The position numbers and the translations under genes were made by a program. 64,000 bases of DNA from the NCBI RefSeq assembly GCF_006716085.1, contig NZ_VFON01000001.1:930001-994000 (forward strand). The letters are read 5' to 3'. The stretch comes from Leucobacter komagatae (lineage in GTDB: Bacteria > Actinomycetota > Actinomycetes > Actinomycetales > Microbacteriaceae). Every line of letters begins with the position of its first letter. The stretch's first letter is position 1. Positions 52,669-61,163 of the stretch are shown here, piece by piece. The notes beneath the pieces were generated by a model. That model saw only the letters and a list, made by a program, of their open reading frames with translations. It was not told the origin of the DNA and did no database searches.

Positions 52669-53394
52669 TACGAGCAAAGGGCAGTCGGGCAGACCGACTT
52701 CCCCTGAGGCTTTTGCGTGCAGCTTAGAGTGCAGCTTGCGTGTCGCAGCACCGTTGGCTCAGCAGCCCGCTGCCCCACCGCGGCCCAGAAATAGGATTGC
52801 GCACAGGCTCTCCCCGACAGGCACGTTATCGCCTACATCAACTGGGCTTTCCAGAGCGGCACATAAGAGCCGCCTCGTGCGCTTCTCCCCCGAGGGGCAA
52901 GAGAAAACCAGCCACTCATGCAGCCGATCCGCCTTTCGCATTTTCCGGCGAGGGACATGCTCTGCCAAGAACTGGTGTCGCGACAGAACACCCCCGGAAG
53001 GTTCGATCGCCCCGATACAAGCGGCCACGTGCCGAAAGAAAGACCTTGCGGCTTTGGCGGCCCCTATCTTGACGACTCGAGTTGCACTCAGGCAGCGAAG
53101 AGCGAATGTGACCACAAAGCAGGCCGCCTCTACTGAGCATCAAGGAAAACAGTGAACCACTAACGGTCACTCTCCCAAGAAGTTCAACCAGGGGTCCTGG
53201 GGCATCTCCACGCAGGCAAGCCGGACACCACAAACACGCTGACGACCCACTCTCCATGCCCTATACCGCAGGCTTCCATCAATGGATCCAAGAGACCGAC
53301 CACGCACTCTTGCCCGCGAAGAGCTGCCCACGGAGACGCACACCTGTGCGGGAAGCACGGAAGGGGACTCGCGAAACTCGAGCCGGGGTGAGCG
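52669..53394. other. Gene-poor 726-base stretch downstream of tRNA-Arg
   Basis: After the tRNA there is a small hairpin (AGTCGG-GCAGA-CCGACT at 52683-52699) followed by TTTT, probably the tRNA terminator, then GTGCAGCTT repeated 12 bases apart. The rest holds only frames with no recognisable motif, start signal or codon bias on either strand. Base composition is less GC-skewed at third positions than in neighbouring genes. No tRNA 3' end copy or integrase is seen. Confidence 0.5.
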
Positions 53395-53967
53395 TCAGCC
53401 GAGAATCTGTTTCGCGACACCCAAAGCCGCAGCGCCATCGAGTTCTGGAAGATTTGCCCACCGGCCGCCAGACACCGTCACTTCAACACCCGGAACCCAA
53501 ACGGTTGTACCGATGACTGCCGACAACCCAATATCGACAGTCATCGTGTAGGCCTGTCCGTCATTCGCGGCGACCCAATCGTCGCTGATGGCTTCGTAGC
53601 CGCTCATGCCCGCCAGAGGGCTGTAGTCAGGTCGTTCGCCGAGCCGAGTTACGTTGACCTCGACGGAACGCGCATTGTCTGGGGTGACCTCTTCGGGCGG
53701 GGTATTCCAGCCGCACTGAATGACGTCTTCTGAGACATTGTTCCATTCGTAGGGTTCGAACCCTTCAGTCCACGTCTCGACGAACGGCTTAATATCGTCG
53801 CAAGAGGTGATCTTACTCAAGGAGATTTCGTCGCTCGAGCTGTCATCTGTTACAGGAGGATGCTCGGTAGCAACTGGCGTTTCCAGGGTGTCTTCCTGAG
53901 CGCCAGCGCAACCGGATAGAAGGAGCCCGAATGCACTTGCTGCCATAACTAGTGGAAGTCTTCTCAT
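53395..53967 (-). CDS. DUF3558-like lipoprotein
   Basis: The 190-residue protein has an MRRLPLV N-region, a hydrophobic core and lipobox LLLSGC near residue 19. It then has LSKITSCDDIKPFVETWTEGFEP, a Cys-containing pattern like DUF3558 domains, with a second Cys in IQCGWNTP and a C-terminal VTVSGGRWANLPELDGAAALGVAKQIL helix. Extracytoplasmic, function unknown. TTGGGT and TATGCT are 17 bases apart with the -10 six bases before ATG, giving a leaderless start. Confidence 0.75.
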   Translation of the reverse strand: MRRLPLVMAASAFGLLLSGCAGAQEDTLETPVATEHPPVTDDSSSDEISLSKITSCDDIKPFVETWTEGFEPYEWNNVSEDVIQCGWNTPPEEVTPDNARSVEVNVTRLGERPDYSPLAGMSGYEAISDDWVAANDGQAYTMTVDIGLSAVIGTTVWVPGVEVTVSGGRWANLPELDGAAALGVAKQILG

Positions 53968-54445
53968 GGAATAAGCATAGAACGCGCTTAGCAAATACCC
54001 AACTATCAGATGTATGCGAAATGTGCACAAGAAGTTACCACTCCCCTTCAGAAGCACTCCCCCTGCGCTTACATCAACACAAGCATCGTCCCCACATTGC
54101 TGATGGCGGCATGTCGCCGGCCCGGCCTCACCGGCATGGTTGCCGACGACTGCTTGAACAACTGGCCAGCCTTGAGAGTCCTGGGCGTTGCCACCCTCAC
54201 GCCCGGCAATGGTCGCCGTCATCGCGCACCCACCGCTGGTGCCAAGGGCAAACATACATGCCACTCACTGTGTGGCACCAGCGCTTCCAACGGTTGCACC
54301 TACCAGCTGGGCGCGTGCAGCGAGAAGTGAGTCATCTCAGCCCGGCACAGAATCGCCCCACACTGAGAGCTCTAAGCCCCCCCCAACCGTGAACGCCTAC
54401 ACATCATTCAGCTAAGGGAATCCGCGTACAAGCTACCCTTGAAGC
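53968..54445. other. 478-base intergenic stretch with no supported gene
   Basis: Frames on both strands lack a plausible start signal, coherent codon bias or recognisable motif. Composition is mixed and lower in GC than nearby genes. It may be decayed coding sequence. Confidence 0.45.
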
Positions 54446-54646
54446 ATGCGAACTCCGGGAGAGAACTGGCGCAGGCGGCGGGGCTTCATCGCCGGGCCCG
54501 GCATCGGCCTGCTTGCGGGTCTCGCTCTCACCCTGATCACGGGAGATGCGTTTCCGATCGGAGTCGTAAATGGCACTGCGATAGCCGCTGGGCTGGCTGG
54601 CGGGGCCGTGTACGACTCCGTGCGAAGGCGTCGCGCCGACAAGTAG
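54446..54646 (+). CDS. Small glycine-rich membrane protein
   Basis: Not recognised. The 66 residues have a basic N-terminus (ENWRRRRG), two hydrophobic Gly-rich segments (IAGPGIGLLAGLALTLI and GVVNGTAIAAGLAGGAVY) and a basic tail. TACCCT lies 6 bases before ATG. It resembles in size and layout the other small membrane protein about 900 bases downstream. Confidence 0.55.
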   Translation: MRTPGENWRRRRGFIAGPGIGLLAGLALTLITGDAFPIGVVNGTAIAAGLAGGAVYDSVRRRRADK

Positions 54647-54668
54647 CGCAGCTAAGGCAGGCCCCGCT

Positions 54669-54704
54669 GACACCCCAGCCAGCGCAGACACCCCAGCCAG
54701 CGCG
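54669..54704. repeat. 18-bp tandem repeat, two copies
   Basis: GACACCCCAGCCAGCGC followed by A in the first copy and G in the second, in the gap between two small genes. Confidence 0.8.
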
Positions 54705-54800
54705 AGCGGCCTCAGCCCTGCTACAGGTCGGCCCCAAAGTACCATCCGCTTGGCACCGTGGTGCGACGCCAACGGCGACCCTCGCTGCGAGAGTAGAAAC

Positions 54801-55256
54801 ATGAAGCACACCACATCGACCTCGCTCCGCATCTCAGCCGCTCTTGGCGCCGCTGCACTACTCGGCGTCTCCCTCACCGGCTGCAGCGCCATCGCGAAGC
54901 TGCAGCAGTCCACCGCAGACGCGTGGGCAGTCACCTACGAAGTAACGGTCGAAGGCGTCGACACGGCGACCCTCACCGACGTCTCGTACCTCGACCAAGA
55001 GATGCGCACCGCGGAGCGCACATCGGTCGATGCCGGCACAGTGACCGCCTCGGCTGCGGTCGACGGCACCGCGAGCTGGAAGGTAGAGTCGATCGTCGTT
55101 GTCGGGGATGAGGCGAAGGTCAGCGCCACCGCCGCGGAGGGCGAGCGAGCGACGTGCAGGATCCTGCTCGACGGCGAGCGCGAGATCGCGACAGCGACCG
55201 GCGAGCCCGGCTCAGCTGTGACCTGCGAGGCGATCGCTCCCCCGTTCGATAAGTAG
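54801..55256 (+). CDS. Small lipoprotein, MmpS-like beta-rich domain
   Basis: The 151-residue protein has a signal sequence with lipobox SLTGC near residue 28. The mature part is beta-rich: WAVTYEVTVEGVDTATLTDVSYLDQE, SWKVESIVVVGDEAKVSATAAEG, ATCRILLDGEREIATATGEPGSAVTCEA. The paired Cys and C-x-I-x-DG pattern recall MmpS proteins, accessory partners of MmpL transporters, though no mmpL is adjacent. It could also be an unrelated Ig-like lipoprotein. Confidence 0.72.
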   Translation: MKHTTSTSLRISAALGAAALLGVSLTGCSAIAKLQQSTADAWAVTYEVTVEGVDTATLTDVSYLDQEMRTAERTSVDAGTVTASAAVDGTASWKVESIVVVGDEAKVSATAAEGERATCRILLDGEREIATATGEPGSAVTCEAIAPPFDK

Positions 55257-55361
55257 TCCGTCTCGCGCGGGAGCCGCGGGAGCCCGCGGGGCGAGAACGG
55301 CGCCGAAAGTTCCGCCTCGCGGGGGAAGACCACCCGCACCGGGCGACGTACCGTTGGACGC

Positions 55362-55550
55362 ATGAGCGAGAACAAGCACCCCCTCATGAACGCCTCAATG
55401 ACATGGACAGTCGCCGGGATCCTGCTCGGCGCGGCAATCGGCGCCGGTATCGGCGCACTCGCGGGCCGCGTCGAGATCGGCGCCTGCCTCGGTTTCGCGA
55501 TCGGCGCCGTCGTCGGCTTCATCGTTGGTATGCCGCGCCGCAAACGCTAG
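55362..55550 (+). CDS. Small glycine-zipper membrane protein
   Basis: Not recognised. The 62 residues have two hydrophobic helices with regularly spaced Gly/Ala (VAGILLGAAIGAGIGALAG and GACLGFAIGAVVGFIVG) and a basic GMPRRKR end. TACCGT lies 7 bases before ATG. The glycine-zipper pattern suggests oligomerisation in the membrane. Confidence 0.6.
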   Translation: MSENKHPLMNASMTWTVAGILLGAAIGAGIGALAGRVEIGACLGFAIGAVVGFIVGMPRRKR

Positions 55551-55612
55551 CGCAGCCCCACGCCCAAGCCAACGCCCGCGCGCCCGCCCACACGCCCGCG
55601 CCCCGCGCCCCG

Positions 55613-55906
55613 CTACGCCGGAAACACCCGGCGCATCTGAATGTAGGTGTCGGCAGCGCGCTGGTGGGCGTCGATCTGCGGCACGAGCCTGGTGAAGTGC
55701 TCGGTCGCGCAGTGCGCGTCGAGCGCCGCACGGTCGGGCCACTCCTCGACAAAGATGAAGTGGCCCGGGTCTTCCTGATCCACGAACAGCTCGTACGAGA
55801 CGTTGAGCGGCTCCAGGCGGGTGAGTTCAACGAGTTCGCGGTAGAGCGGGAGCACGGTCTCGATCGCGTCGAGCCTGATGAAGTCTTGAGCAATAACCTT
55901 GAGCAC
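55613..55906 (-). CDS. ABM-domain (YgiN-like) monooxygenase-type protein
   Basis: The 97-residue protein is a single ferredoxin-like ABM domain: KVIAQDFIRLDAIETVLPLYRELVELTR, then ELFVDQEDPGHFIFVEEWPDRAALDAHCATEHF with the typical E-W and A-x-x-x-H-x-x-T-x-H-F pattern. Members oxidise quinones or polyketides, or bind heme; the specific role is unknown. Starts at GTG with TAGCCT 6 bases upstream. Confidence 0.85.
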   Translation of the reverse strand: MLKVIAQDFIRLDAIETVLPLYRELVELTRLEPLNVSYELFVDQEDPGHFIFVEEWPDRAALDAHCATEHFTRLVPQIDAHQRAADTYIQMRRVFPA

Positions 55907-56082
55907 CGCTCCAGGCTACGGGACCCTGAGCCGCCAGAGCGAGGTGACCTCGCGCTCTCGACGCTCCCGCGCGTGAGCGGCAGCTCAGCTGCGAAGCTGC
56001 CCGCGCTGGCCCGCGCTGGCCCGCGACAATGCTTCGCACACAACCGCGATTCAGCAATCATGAGCACAGATGGGAAGGCCCC

Positions 56083-57171
56083 CTAACCGTCGAAGATGAT
56101 GAGGTCTCGCAGCGCCTCGCCCTTGCGCATCGCGTCGAACCCCCTGTTAACGTCTTCGAGCGCGATACGCGAGCTCACCATCCCTTCGAGGTTGAGCTTG
56201 CCCTGCAGATACATTTCCACGTACTTCGGCATCGCCAGCCGGAAGTTTTCCGTGCCCATGTAGGAGCCCTGCAGTTTACGGTCGTCGAGCAGCATGCGCC
56301 CCTGCACGGGGAACGTGCGCCCACCGGGCATGAGCCCAACGATTGTTGCAGTGCCCCCCACGCCCAGGCATTCAAACGCCGCGGTCGCAGTCGCGACAGC
56401 CCCGACTGCCTCGAGACTGTGGTCGACGCCCCGCCCAATCGCATCGCGGATCTGGTCCGCGAGGTTGCCGTTCGGTTCTGAAACGACCGCGTGGGTCGCG
56501 CCCAGTTCCATCGCCACCTCAAGCTTGCTTGGGTTCAGGTCGACTGCGATGATCTCCGTTGCGCCGGCAATCCGTGCGCCCTGGATCGCGCTCAACCCGA
56601 TGCCGCCGCACCCGAGCACGGCGACACTTTGTCCTGGCCGAACCTGGGCCTTGTTGAACACCGCGCCCAGGCCGGTCGTGACACCGCAGCCAATGAGCGC
56701 CGCGAGATCGAGTGGCATCCGCTCGTCAATACGAACCACCGCGCTCTCGTGCACGAGCAGCATCTCAGAAAAACTCGAGACATTGAGAAACTGGTGCAGC
56801 TCTGCCCCGTTGCGGTGCAGCCGTGGCCGCTCGCCAGCGGCTCGAGCAGACGGGGCGCTTTCACAGAGGTACGAGCGCCCGCCAAGGCAGCGGTCGCACT
56901 TGCCGCAAAACGTTGCGAGACAGGTGATCACGTGGTCGCCTGGAGCGAACCCCTCCACACCGCTGCCGACCTCTTCGACGACGCCGGCGGACTCGTGTCC
57001 GAGCACCGATGGCCGGGGTATCTCGAACATTCCGTCGAGGTGGTGAAGGTCGCTGTGGCACAGCCCGGCAGCGACCGTTCTGATGAGCACTTCGTTCGGG
57101 CCAACGCCGTCTACCGAGATTTCTTGGATATCGAGGTCGGTTCGCCCATCCTCGAGAATTGCTGCCTTCAT
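56083..57171 (-). CDS. Zinc-dependent alcohol dehydrogenase (MDR family)
   Basis: The 362-residue enzyme has catalytic-zinc residues in AGLCHSDLHH, GHES and IGCGVTTG. Its structural zinc loop has four Cys (FCGKCDRCLGGRSYLC near 94-107). The NAD fold is VAVLGCGGIGLSAIQGARIAGATEIIAVDL. It is like class III or NDMA-type alcohol dehydrogenases of actinobacteria. It is the last gene of the catabolic cluster, separated from the preceding gene by a strong hairpin, so its dosage may differ. Confidence 0.93.
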   Translation of the reverse strand: MKAAILEDGRTDLDIQEISVDGVGPNEVLIRTVAAGLCHSDLHHLDGMFEIPRPSVLGHESAGVVEEVGSGVEGFAPGDHVITCLATFCGKCDRCLGGRSYLCESAPSARAAGERPRLHRNGAELHQFLNVSSFSEMLLVHESAVVRIDERMPLDLAALIGCGVTTGLGAVFNKAQVRPGQSVAVLGCGGIGLSAIQGARIAGATEIIAVDLNPSKLEVAMELGATHAVVSEPNGNLADQIRDAIGRGVDHSLEAVGAVATATAAFECLGVGGTATIVGLMPGGRTFPVQGRMLLDDRKLQGSYMGTENFRLAMPKYVEMYLQGKLNLEGMVSSRIALEDVNRGFDAMRKGEALRDLIIFDG

Positions 57172-57202
57172 GGTGATGTCTCCTCAGATCGTGATGTGTT
57201 GT

Positions 57203-57239
57203 CGTGGCCGAGCCGCTCGGTGTGCGCGGCTCGGCCACG
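57203..57239 (-). terminator. 14-bp perfect hairpin between the PuuD-like and alcohol dehydrogenase genes
   Basis: CGTGGCCGAGCCGC and its complement around TCGGTGTGC lie 10 bases past one stop and 32 bases before the next start. There is no T tract, so it may be a partial terminator or an RNA processing/stability element. Confidence 0.6.
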
Positions 57240-57248
57240 GGTGCAGCG

Positions 57249-58016
57249 CTATGCGCGCAGTGCCCTGCGTTCTTCGCACAGGCGCACGAACCGGTCAAAG
57301 ACGCCTCCGTGGTCCTTCATCTCGGGGTGCCACTGCACCCCGATCAGGCCCCGGTCGATGTCTTCGACCCCCTCGACCGTGCCATCGTCGGCGGTCGCGG
57401 TGACGGCAAGTCCTTCTCCGACCTCGTCGATGGCTTGATGATGGAACGTCGCGACGTCGAGGGTGTCGCCGATCGCGTGCCGCAACCAGCTTCCCTCGAC
57501 CGTATGCACGGCATGCTCCCCAAATGCCTCTCCAAATGGTTGGTGGGCTTCGCTTCCCCCCACGTGCGGCGGCAGGTGCTGAATGATCGTGCCGCCCAGC
57601 GCGACGTTCAGCAGTTGGTGGCCGCGGCAGATCCCGAGCACCGGCACGCCAGCCGCGATCGCCGCACGCACGAGCGCGAGCTCCCATGCGTCGCGCTCGG
57701 CGCTAAATGGCCCTGCCTCCGGCGCCGCAGCCTGTCCGTAATGCCTCGGCTCAACGTCAGCGCCGCCCGCGATCACGAGCCCATCCAGCCTGGCAACGAT
57801 GTCAGCTGCCTCCTGGATCAGGTCTTCGTGCACGCGGCTCGGCACTGGCAGCAACATGACCGTCGCCCCGGCCTGTTGGAGATGGGTCGAATAGCCTGCG
57901 GTCAACAGGTGTGCTCGGCCAGCCACCCACCGCCACTTGGCCTGCTCAATAGGCGCTGGGATCGCGAGCATGGCCCTCGTCTCACGTCCCAACGTTGCCG
58001 ATGCCTGATGCGTCAT
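57249..58016 (-). CDS. Gamma-glutamyl-gamma-aminobutyrate hydrolase (PuuD)-like class I amidotransferase
   Basis: The 255-residue enzyme has the nucleophile Cys in VLGICRGHQLLN near residue 120 and the His/Glu pair in GVQWHPEM near 228. The PuuD family hydrolyses gamma-glutamyl amide bonds, freeing an amine after oxidation of the glutamylated form. LVIAGGADVEPRHYG is also typical. Its presence beside an omega-aminotransferase suggests a gamma-glutamylated intermediate. No glutamate-amine ligase lies in the window. Confidence 0.9.
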   Translation of the reverse strand: MTHQASATLGRETRAMLAIPAPIEQAKWRWVAGRAHLLTAGYSTHLQQAGATVMLLPVPSRVHEDLIQEAADIVARLDGLVIAGGADVEPRHYGQAAAPEAGPFSAERDAWELALVRAAIAAGVPVLGICRGHQLLNVALGGTIIQHLPPHVGGSEAHQPFGEAFGEHAVHTVEGSWLRHAIGDTLDVATFHHQAIDEVGEGLAVTATADDGTVEGVEDIDRGLIGVQWHPEMKDHGGVFDRFVRLCEERRALRA

Positions 58017-58059
58017 CGTGCACCCCCTTTCTCTGTTGTTTCATTTGCCGGGTCGTTTC

Positions 58060-58071
58060 AACCGGCCGGTT
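58060..58071. promoter_or_regulatory. Perfect 12-bp palindrome AACCGGCCGGTT
   Basis: It lies 44 bases before the PuuD-like start, in the 73-base gap after the aminotransferase, where a regulator could act on an internal promoter. No binding protein is identified. Confidence 0.35.
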
Positions 58072-58080
58072 GTTCCCCAT

Positions 58081-58103
58081 ACGCGGGCGCTACTCGCCCG
58101 CGT
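58081..58103 (-). terminator. Hairpin containing the aminotransferase stop codon in its loop
   Basis: The 9-bp perfect stem ACGCGGGCG/CGCCCGCGT with loop AGTAG includes the last codons and TAG of the aminotransferase gene. A terminating ribosome would melt it, so it may link translation to readthrough. Confidence 0.45.
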
Positions 58104-59481
58104 AATAGCTGTCTGCAACATCAAGCGCGGCGTCGATGATCGCGAGGCCGCGTTCGAGGTCTTCCTCGCTGATGATGAGCGGCGGCGCAAGTTGCAAGCG
58201 ATTGAAGTGGGCGAACGGCCAGAGCCCTGCGTCCTTACACGCAGCGACGACTGCGGCCATCGGCGCCGCGGCTTCCCCGGCGGCGTTGTATGGCACGAGG
58301 GGCTCTCGGGTTGCGCGATCCCGGACAAGATCGAGCGACCAGATCATTCCGGCCCCGCGGACCTCGCCGACCGACGGGTGCTTCGCCGCCAGTTCGGCGA
58401 GCCGGGGCGCCACCACACGCTCCCCGAGGTCGCGCACTCGCTCAAGGATTCCCTCGTCCTTATAGATGTCGAAGGTGGCGACCCCAGACGCGCACGCAAG
58501 CGGATGGCCGGAGTAGGTGAGGCCCCCGGGGAACGGAGTCGTGGCAAAGGTCTGGTGGATCGCGTCGGATACGACGACCCCACCCAGCGGCACGTAGCCG
58601 GAGTTCACGCCCTTGGCGAAGGTCACCAGATCGGGCTTCACATCAAATGCCTGGTACGCGAACCACTCGCCGATGCGACCGAACCCGACCATCACCTCGT
58701 CACAGATCATCACGATGCCGTACTTATCGCACAGCGCACGCACACCGGGGAGGTAGCCGGGCGGCGGGACAAGCACGCCGTTCGTACCAGTCACCGTTTC
58801 CAGAATGATCGCGGCGATCGTGTTCGCACCCTCAAGCTGAATCGTCTGCTCAAGGTGCGCGAGCGCGCGCTCGGTCTCCTGCTCTGGCGTCTCGGCGTAG
58901 AAGGCGGACCGGTAGAGGTAGGGCCCCATGAAGTGCACGACCCCGACATCGAGTGTCCCGTTTGCCCAGCGACGTGGCTCCCCCGTCAGCGTGATCGCTG
59001 TGGCCGTTGATCCGTGATACGAGCGATAGCGAGCCAGCACCTTGTTGCGGCCGGTGTGGTGCCTCGCCATACGAATGGCGTATTCGTTTGCGTCGGCCCC
59101 ACCATTCGTAAAGAACACCGAGCGCGCACCGTCAAATGAGACGTCAACGATTCGCTTGGCGAGCTCGCTCCGAACATCATTCGCAACGGCGGGCTGAATG
59201 GTTGCCAGACGCCCAGCCTGGTCTTGGATCGCACGCACCATCCCCGGGTGCTGATGCCCGAGGCTCAGGTTGACGAGCTGCGAGGAGAAATCAAGGAACT
59301 CGTTCCCGTCGTAGTCCCAGAATCGCACCCCCTCACCCTTCGCAATGGGCAGCGGATCGATCGCGTCCTGCGCCGACCACGAATGGAAGACGTACTGGCG
59401 GTCGTTCGCCCTGACCTCGCGCTGAGCCGCGGTGTCACCAAAGCGCTCCTCGGCACCATTCATTCCAACAAAATCTGACAT
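58090..59481 (-). CDS. Class III omega-aminotransferase
   Basis: The 463-residue PLP enzyme shows DYDGNEFLDFSSQLVNLSLGHQHPGMV, FFTNGGADANEYAIRMAR, RSYHGSTATAITLTG, VMICDEVMVGFGR (PLP-ring Asp), catalytic Lys in TFAKGVNSGYVPLGG, and GLTYSGHPLACA. It is related to beta-alanine/taurine-pyruvate and other omega-amino acid transaminases. Next to an mmsA-like gene this suggests beta-alanine, beta-aminoisobutyrate or a longer omega-amino acid as substrate. The MSDFVG ATG is preferred, with AAGGA 8 bases upstream. Confidence 0.93.
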   Translation of the reverse strand: MSDFVGMNGAEERFGDTAAQREVRANDRQYVFHSWSAQDAIDPLPIAKGEGVRFWDYDGNEFLDFSSQLVNLSLGHQHPGMVRAIQDQAGRLATIQPAVANDVRSELAKRIVDVSFDGARSVFFTNGGADANEYAIRMARHHTGRNKVLARYRSYHGSTATAITLTGEPRRWANGTLDVGVVHFMGPYLYRSAFYAETPEQETERALAHLEQTIQLEGANTIAAIILETVTGTNGVLVPPPGYLPGVRALCDKYGIVMICDEVMVGFGRIGEWFAYQAFDVKPDLVTFAKGVNSGYVPLGGVVVSDAIHQTFATTPFPGGLTYSGHPLACASGVATFDIYKDEGILERVRDLGERVVAPRLAELAAKHPSVGEVRGAGMIWSLDLVRDRATREPLVPYNAAGEAAAPMAAVVAACKDAGLWPFAHFNRLQLAPPLIISEEDLERGLAIIDAALDVADSYYAGE

Positions 59482-59542
59482 CTCTTCGTTCCTTTCACTC
59501 TTCACCGAGGACGATCCTCACCACCAGGGACACTGCACGGCA

Positions 59543-61045
59543 CTAGTCCATGAGCGGCATCACGAAACTCGCGCCCTCCTTCACGCCGCTCGGCCACCTG
59601 CTCGTGACGGTCTTTGTCTTGGTGTAGAAGCGGAAGGAGTCGGGCCCGTGCTGGTTCAGGTCGCCAAAGCCAGACTTCTTCCACCCTCCGAACGTGTGGT
59701 ATGCGATGGGCACCGGGATGGGCACGTTGATGCCGATCATGCCGACGTTCACACGGGCGCTGAAGTCGCGCGCCGTATCGCCGTCGCGGGTGTACAGCGA
59801 AACACCGTTGCCGTATTCGTGGTCTGAAGCCAAGGCGAGCGCTTCTTCGTAGGTGTCGGCGCGCGTGATGATGAGCACCGGCCCGAAGATCTCTTCGCGG
59901 TAGAGCGTCATGTCGGGGGTGACGTTGTCAAACAGCGTGGGGCCGACGTAGAAGCCTTCCTCGTGGCCGGCAACCGTCAGGCCGCGACCGTCGGCGAGCA
60001 GCGTTGCCCCCTCGTCGACGCCGATCTGAATGTAGTTTTCGACTCGGGCTTTGGCCTCGGCGGTGACGAGGGCGCCGTAGTCGGATTCGGGGTCCATTGC
60101 CGGGCCGACCCGCAGGTGCTTCACGCGCTCACTGAGCTTCGCCGACAGCGCTTCCGCTGTCTCCTCGCCAACCGGCACCGCCACGGAGATGGCCATGCAC
60201 CGCTCGCCGGCGGAGCCGTAGCCGGCCCCAATCAGTGCATCCGCGACCTGGTCGAGGTCGGCGTCGGGCATGACGATCATGTGATTCTTCGCCCCACCGA
60301 AGCACTGCGCCCGCTTGCCGTTCGCGGCTGCTCGCTCGTAGATGTACTGGGCGATCGGAGTGGATCCGACAAACGCAACGGCCTTAATTCGGTCGTCATC
60401 CAGCAGGGTGTCCACGGCCTCTTTATCGCCATTCACCACGCTGAACACCCCGGCGGGGAGCCCGGCTTCTTGGAGCAACTCGCCGAACCGCAGCGGAACC
60501 GATGGGTCACGCTCCGACGGCTTCAAGATGAAGGAGTTGCCCGACGCGATTGCCGGCGCGAGCTTCCACAGCGGAATCATTGCTGGGAAGTTGAACGGGG
60601 TGATGCCCGCAACGACACCGAGCGGCTGGCGCATCGAGTAGACGTCGATCCCGGTGCCGACGGCGCTCGAGTACTCACCCTTGAGAAAGTGCGGGGCAGC
60701 AAGCGCAAACTCCACAACCTCGATGCCGCGCTGAATGTCGCCCTTCGCGTCTTCAAAGGTCTTGCCGTGCTCGTTCGAGATGAGTTCTGCAAGCGCGTCG
60801 CGATCGCGAGCAACCAGGTCAATGAACTTCATCAGCACCCGAATACGGCGCTGGGGGTTTGACGCTGCCCAAGCGATTTGCGCCTCGGCTGCCACTGAGA
60901 TCGCGGCCTCGAGCTCTTCCTTGCTTGCGAGCGGCACGCGGGCCTGCACCTGCCCCGTGCTGGGGTTGAAGACGTCAGCGAACCGCCCTGACGTGCCCTC
61001 GCGATACGCGCCGTCAATAAAGTGTGTGAGTGTGCGAACAGCCAT
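59543..61045 (-). CDS. mmsA: CoA-acylating (methyl)malonate-semialdehyde dehydrogenase
   Basis: The 500-residue aldehyde dehydrogenase of the MmsA/IolA type opens with THFIDGAYREGTSGRFADVFNPSTGQVQARVPLAS. It shows GVVAGITPFNFPAMIPLWKLAPAIASGNSFILKPSERDPSVP in outline, catalytic Cys in SAGERCMAISVAV near 285, and GKRAQCFGGAKNHMIVMPDAD. These enzymes oxidise malonate semialdehyde derivatives with CoA, releasing CO2 and giving acetyl- or propionyl-CoA. AGGAGAG lies 5 bases before ATG. Confidence 0.95.
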   Translation of the reverse strand: MAVRTLTHFIDGAYREGTSGRFADVFNPSTGQVQARVPLASKEELEAAISVAAEAQIAWAASNPQRRIRVLMKFIDLVARDRDALAELISNEHGKTFEDAKGDIQRGIEVVEFALAAPHFLKGEYSSAVGTGIDVYSMRQPLGVVAGITPFNFPAMIPLWKLAPAIASGNSFILKPSERDPSVPLRFGELLQEAGLPAGVFSVVNGDKEAVDTLLDDDRIKAVAFVGSTPIAQYIYERAAANGKRAQCFGGAKNHMIVMPDADLDQVADALIGAGYGSAGERCMAISVAVPVGEETAEALSAKLSERVKHLRVGPAMDPESDYGALVTAEAKARVENYIQIGVDEGATLLADGRGLTVAGHEEGFYVGPTLFDNVTPDMTLYREEIFGPVLIITRADTYEEALALASDHEYGNGVSLYTRDGDTARDFSARVNVGMIGINVPIPVPIAYHTFGGWKKSGFGDLNQHGPDSFRFYTKTKTVTSRWPSGVKEGASFVMPLMD

Positions 61046-61163
61046 GGTTCTCTCCTTCGAGTTGAGTGTTTTTGTGCGCCACGCAGCATCGCTGCACAGC
61101 GTGGTTGGTGGGCCGGGTGCCGGGAAGTTGGCGCCCGACACGGGGATCGGTAATCGTGACGCG

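Noticed and set aside
52736..53155. Overlapping open frames of 110-140 codons in both orientations after tRNA-Arg
   Set aside because: No start signals, no motif, no coherent codon bias, and several frames compete equally.
54010..54415. Short plus-strand frames between the DUF3558-like and glycine-rich small genes
   Set aside because: Cys/His/Pro-scattered composition without structure or ribosome sites.
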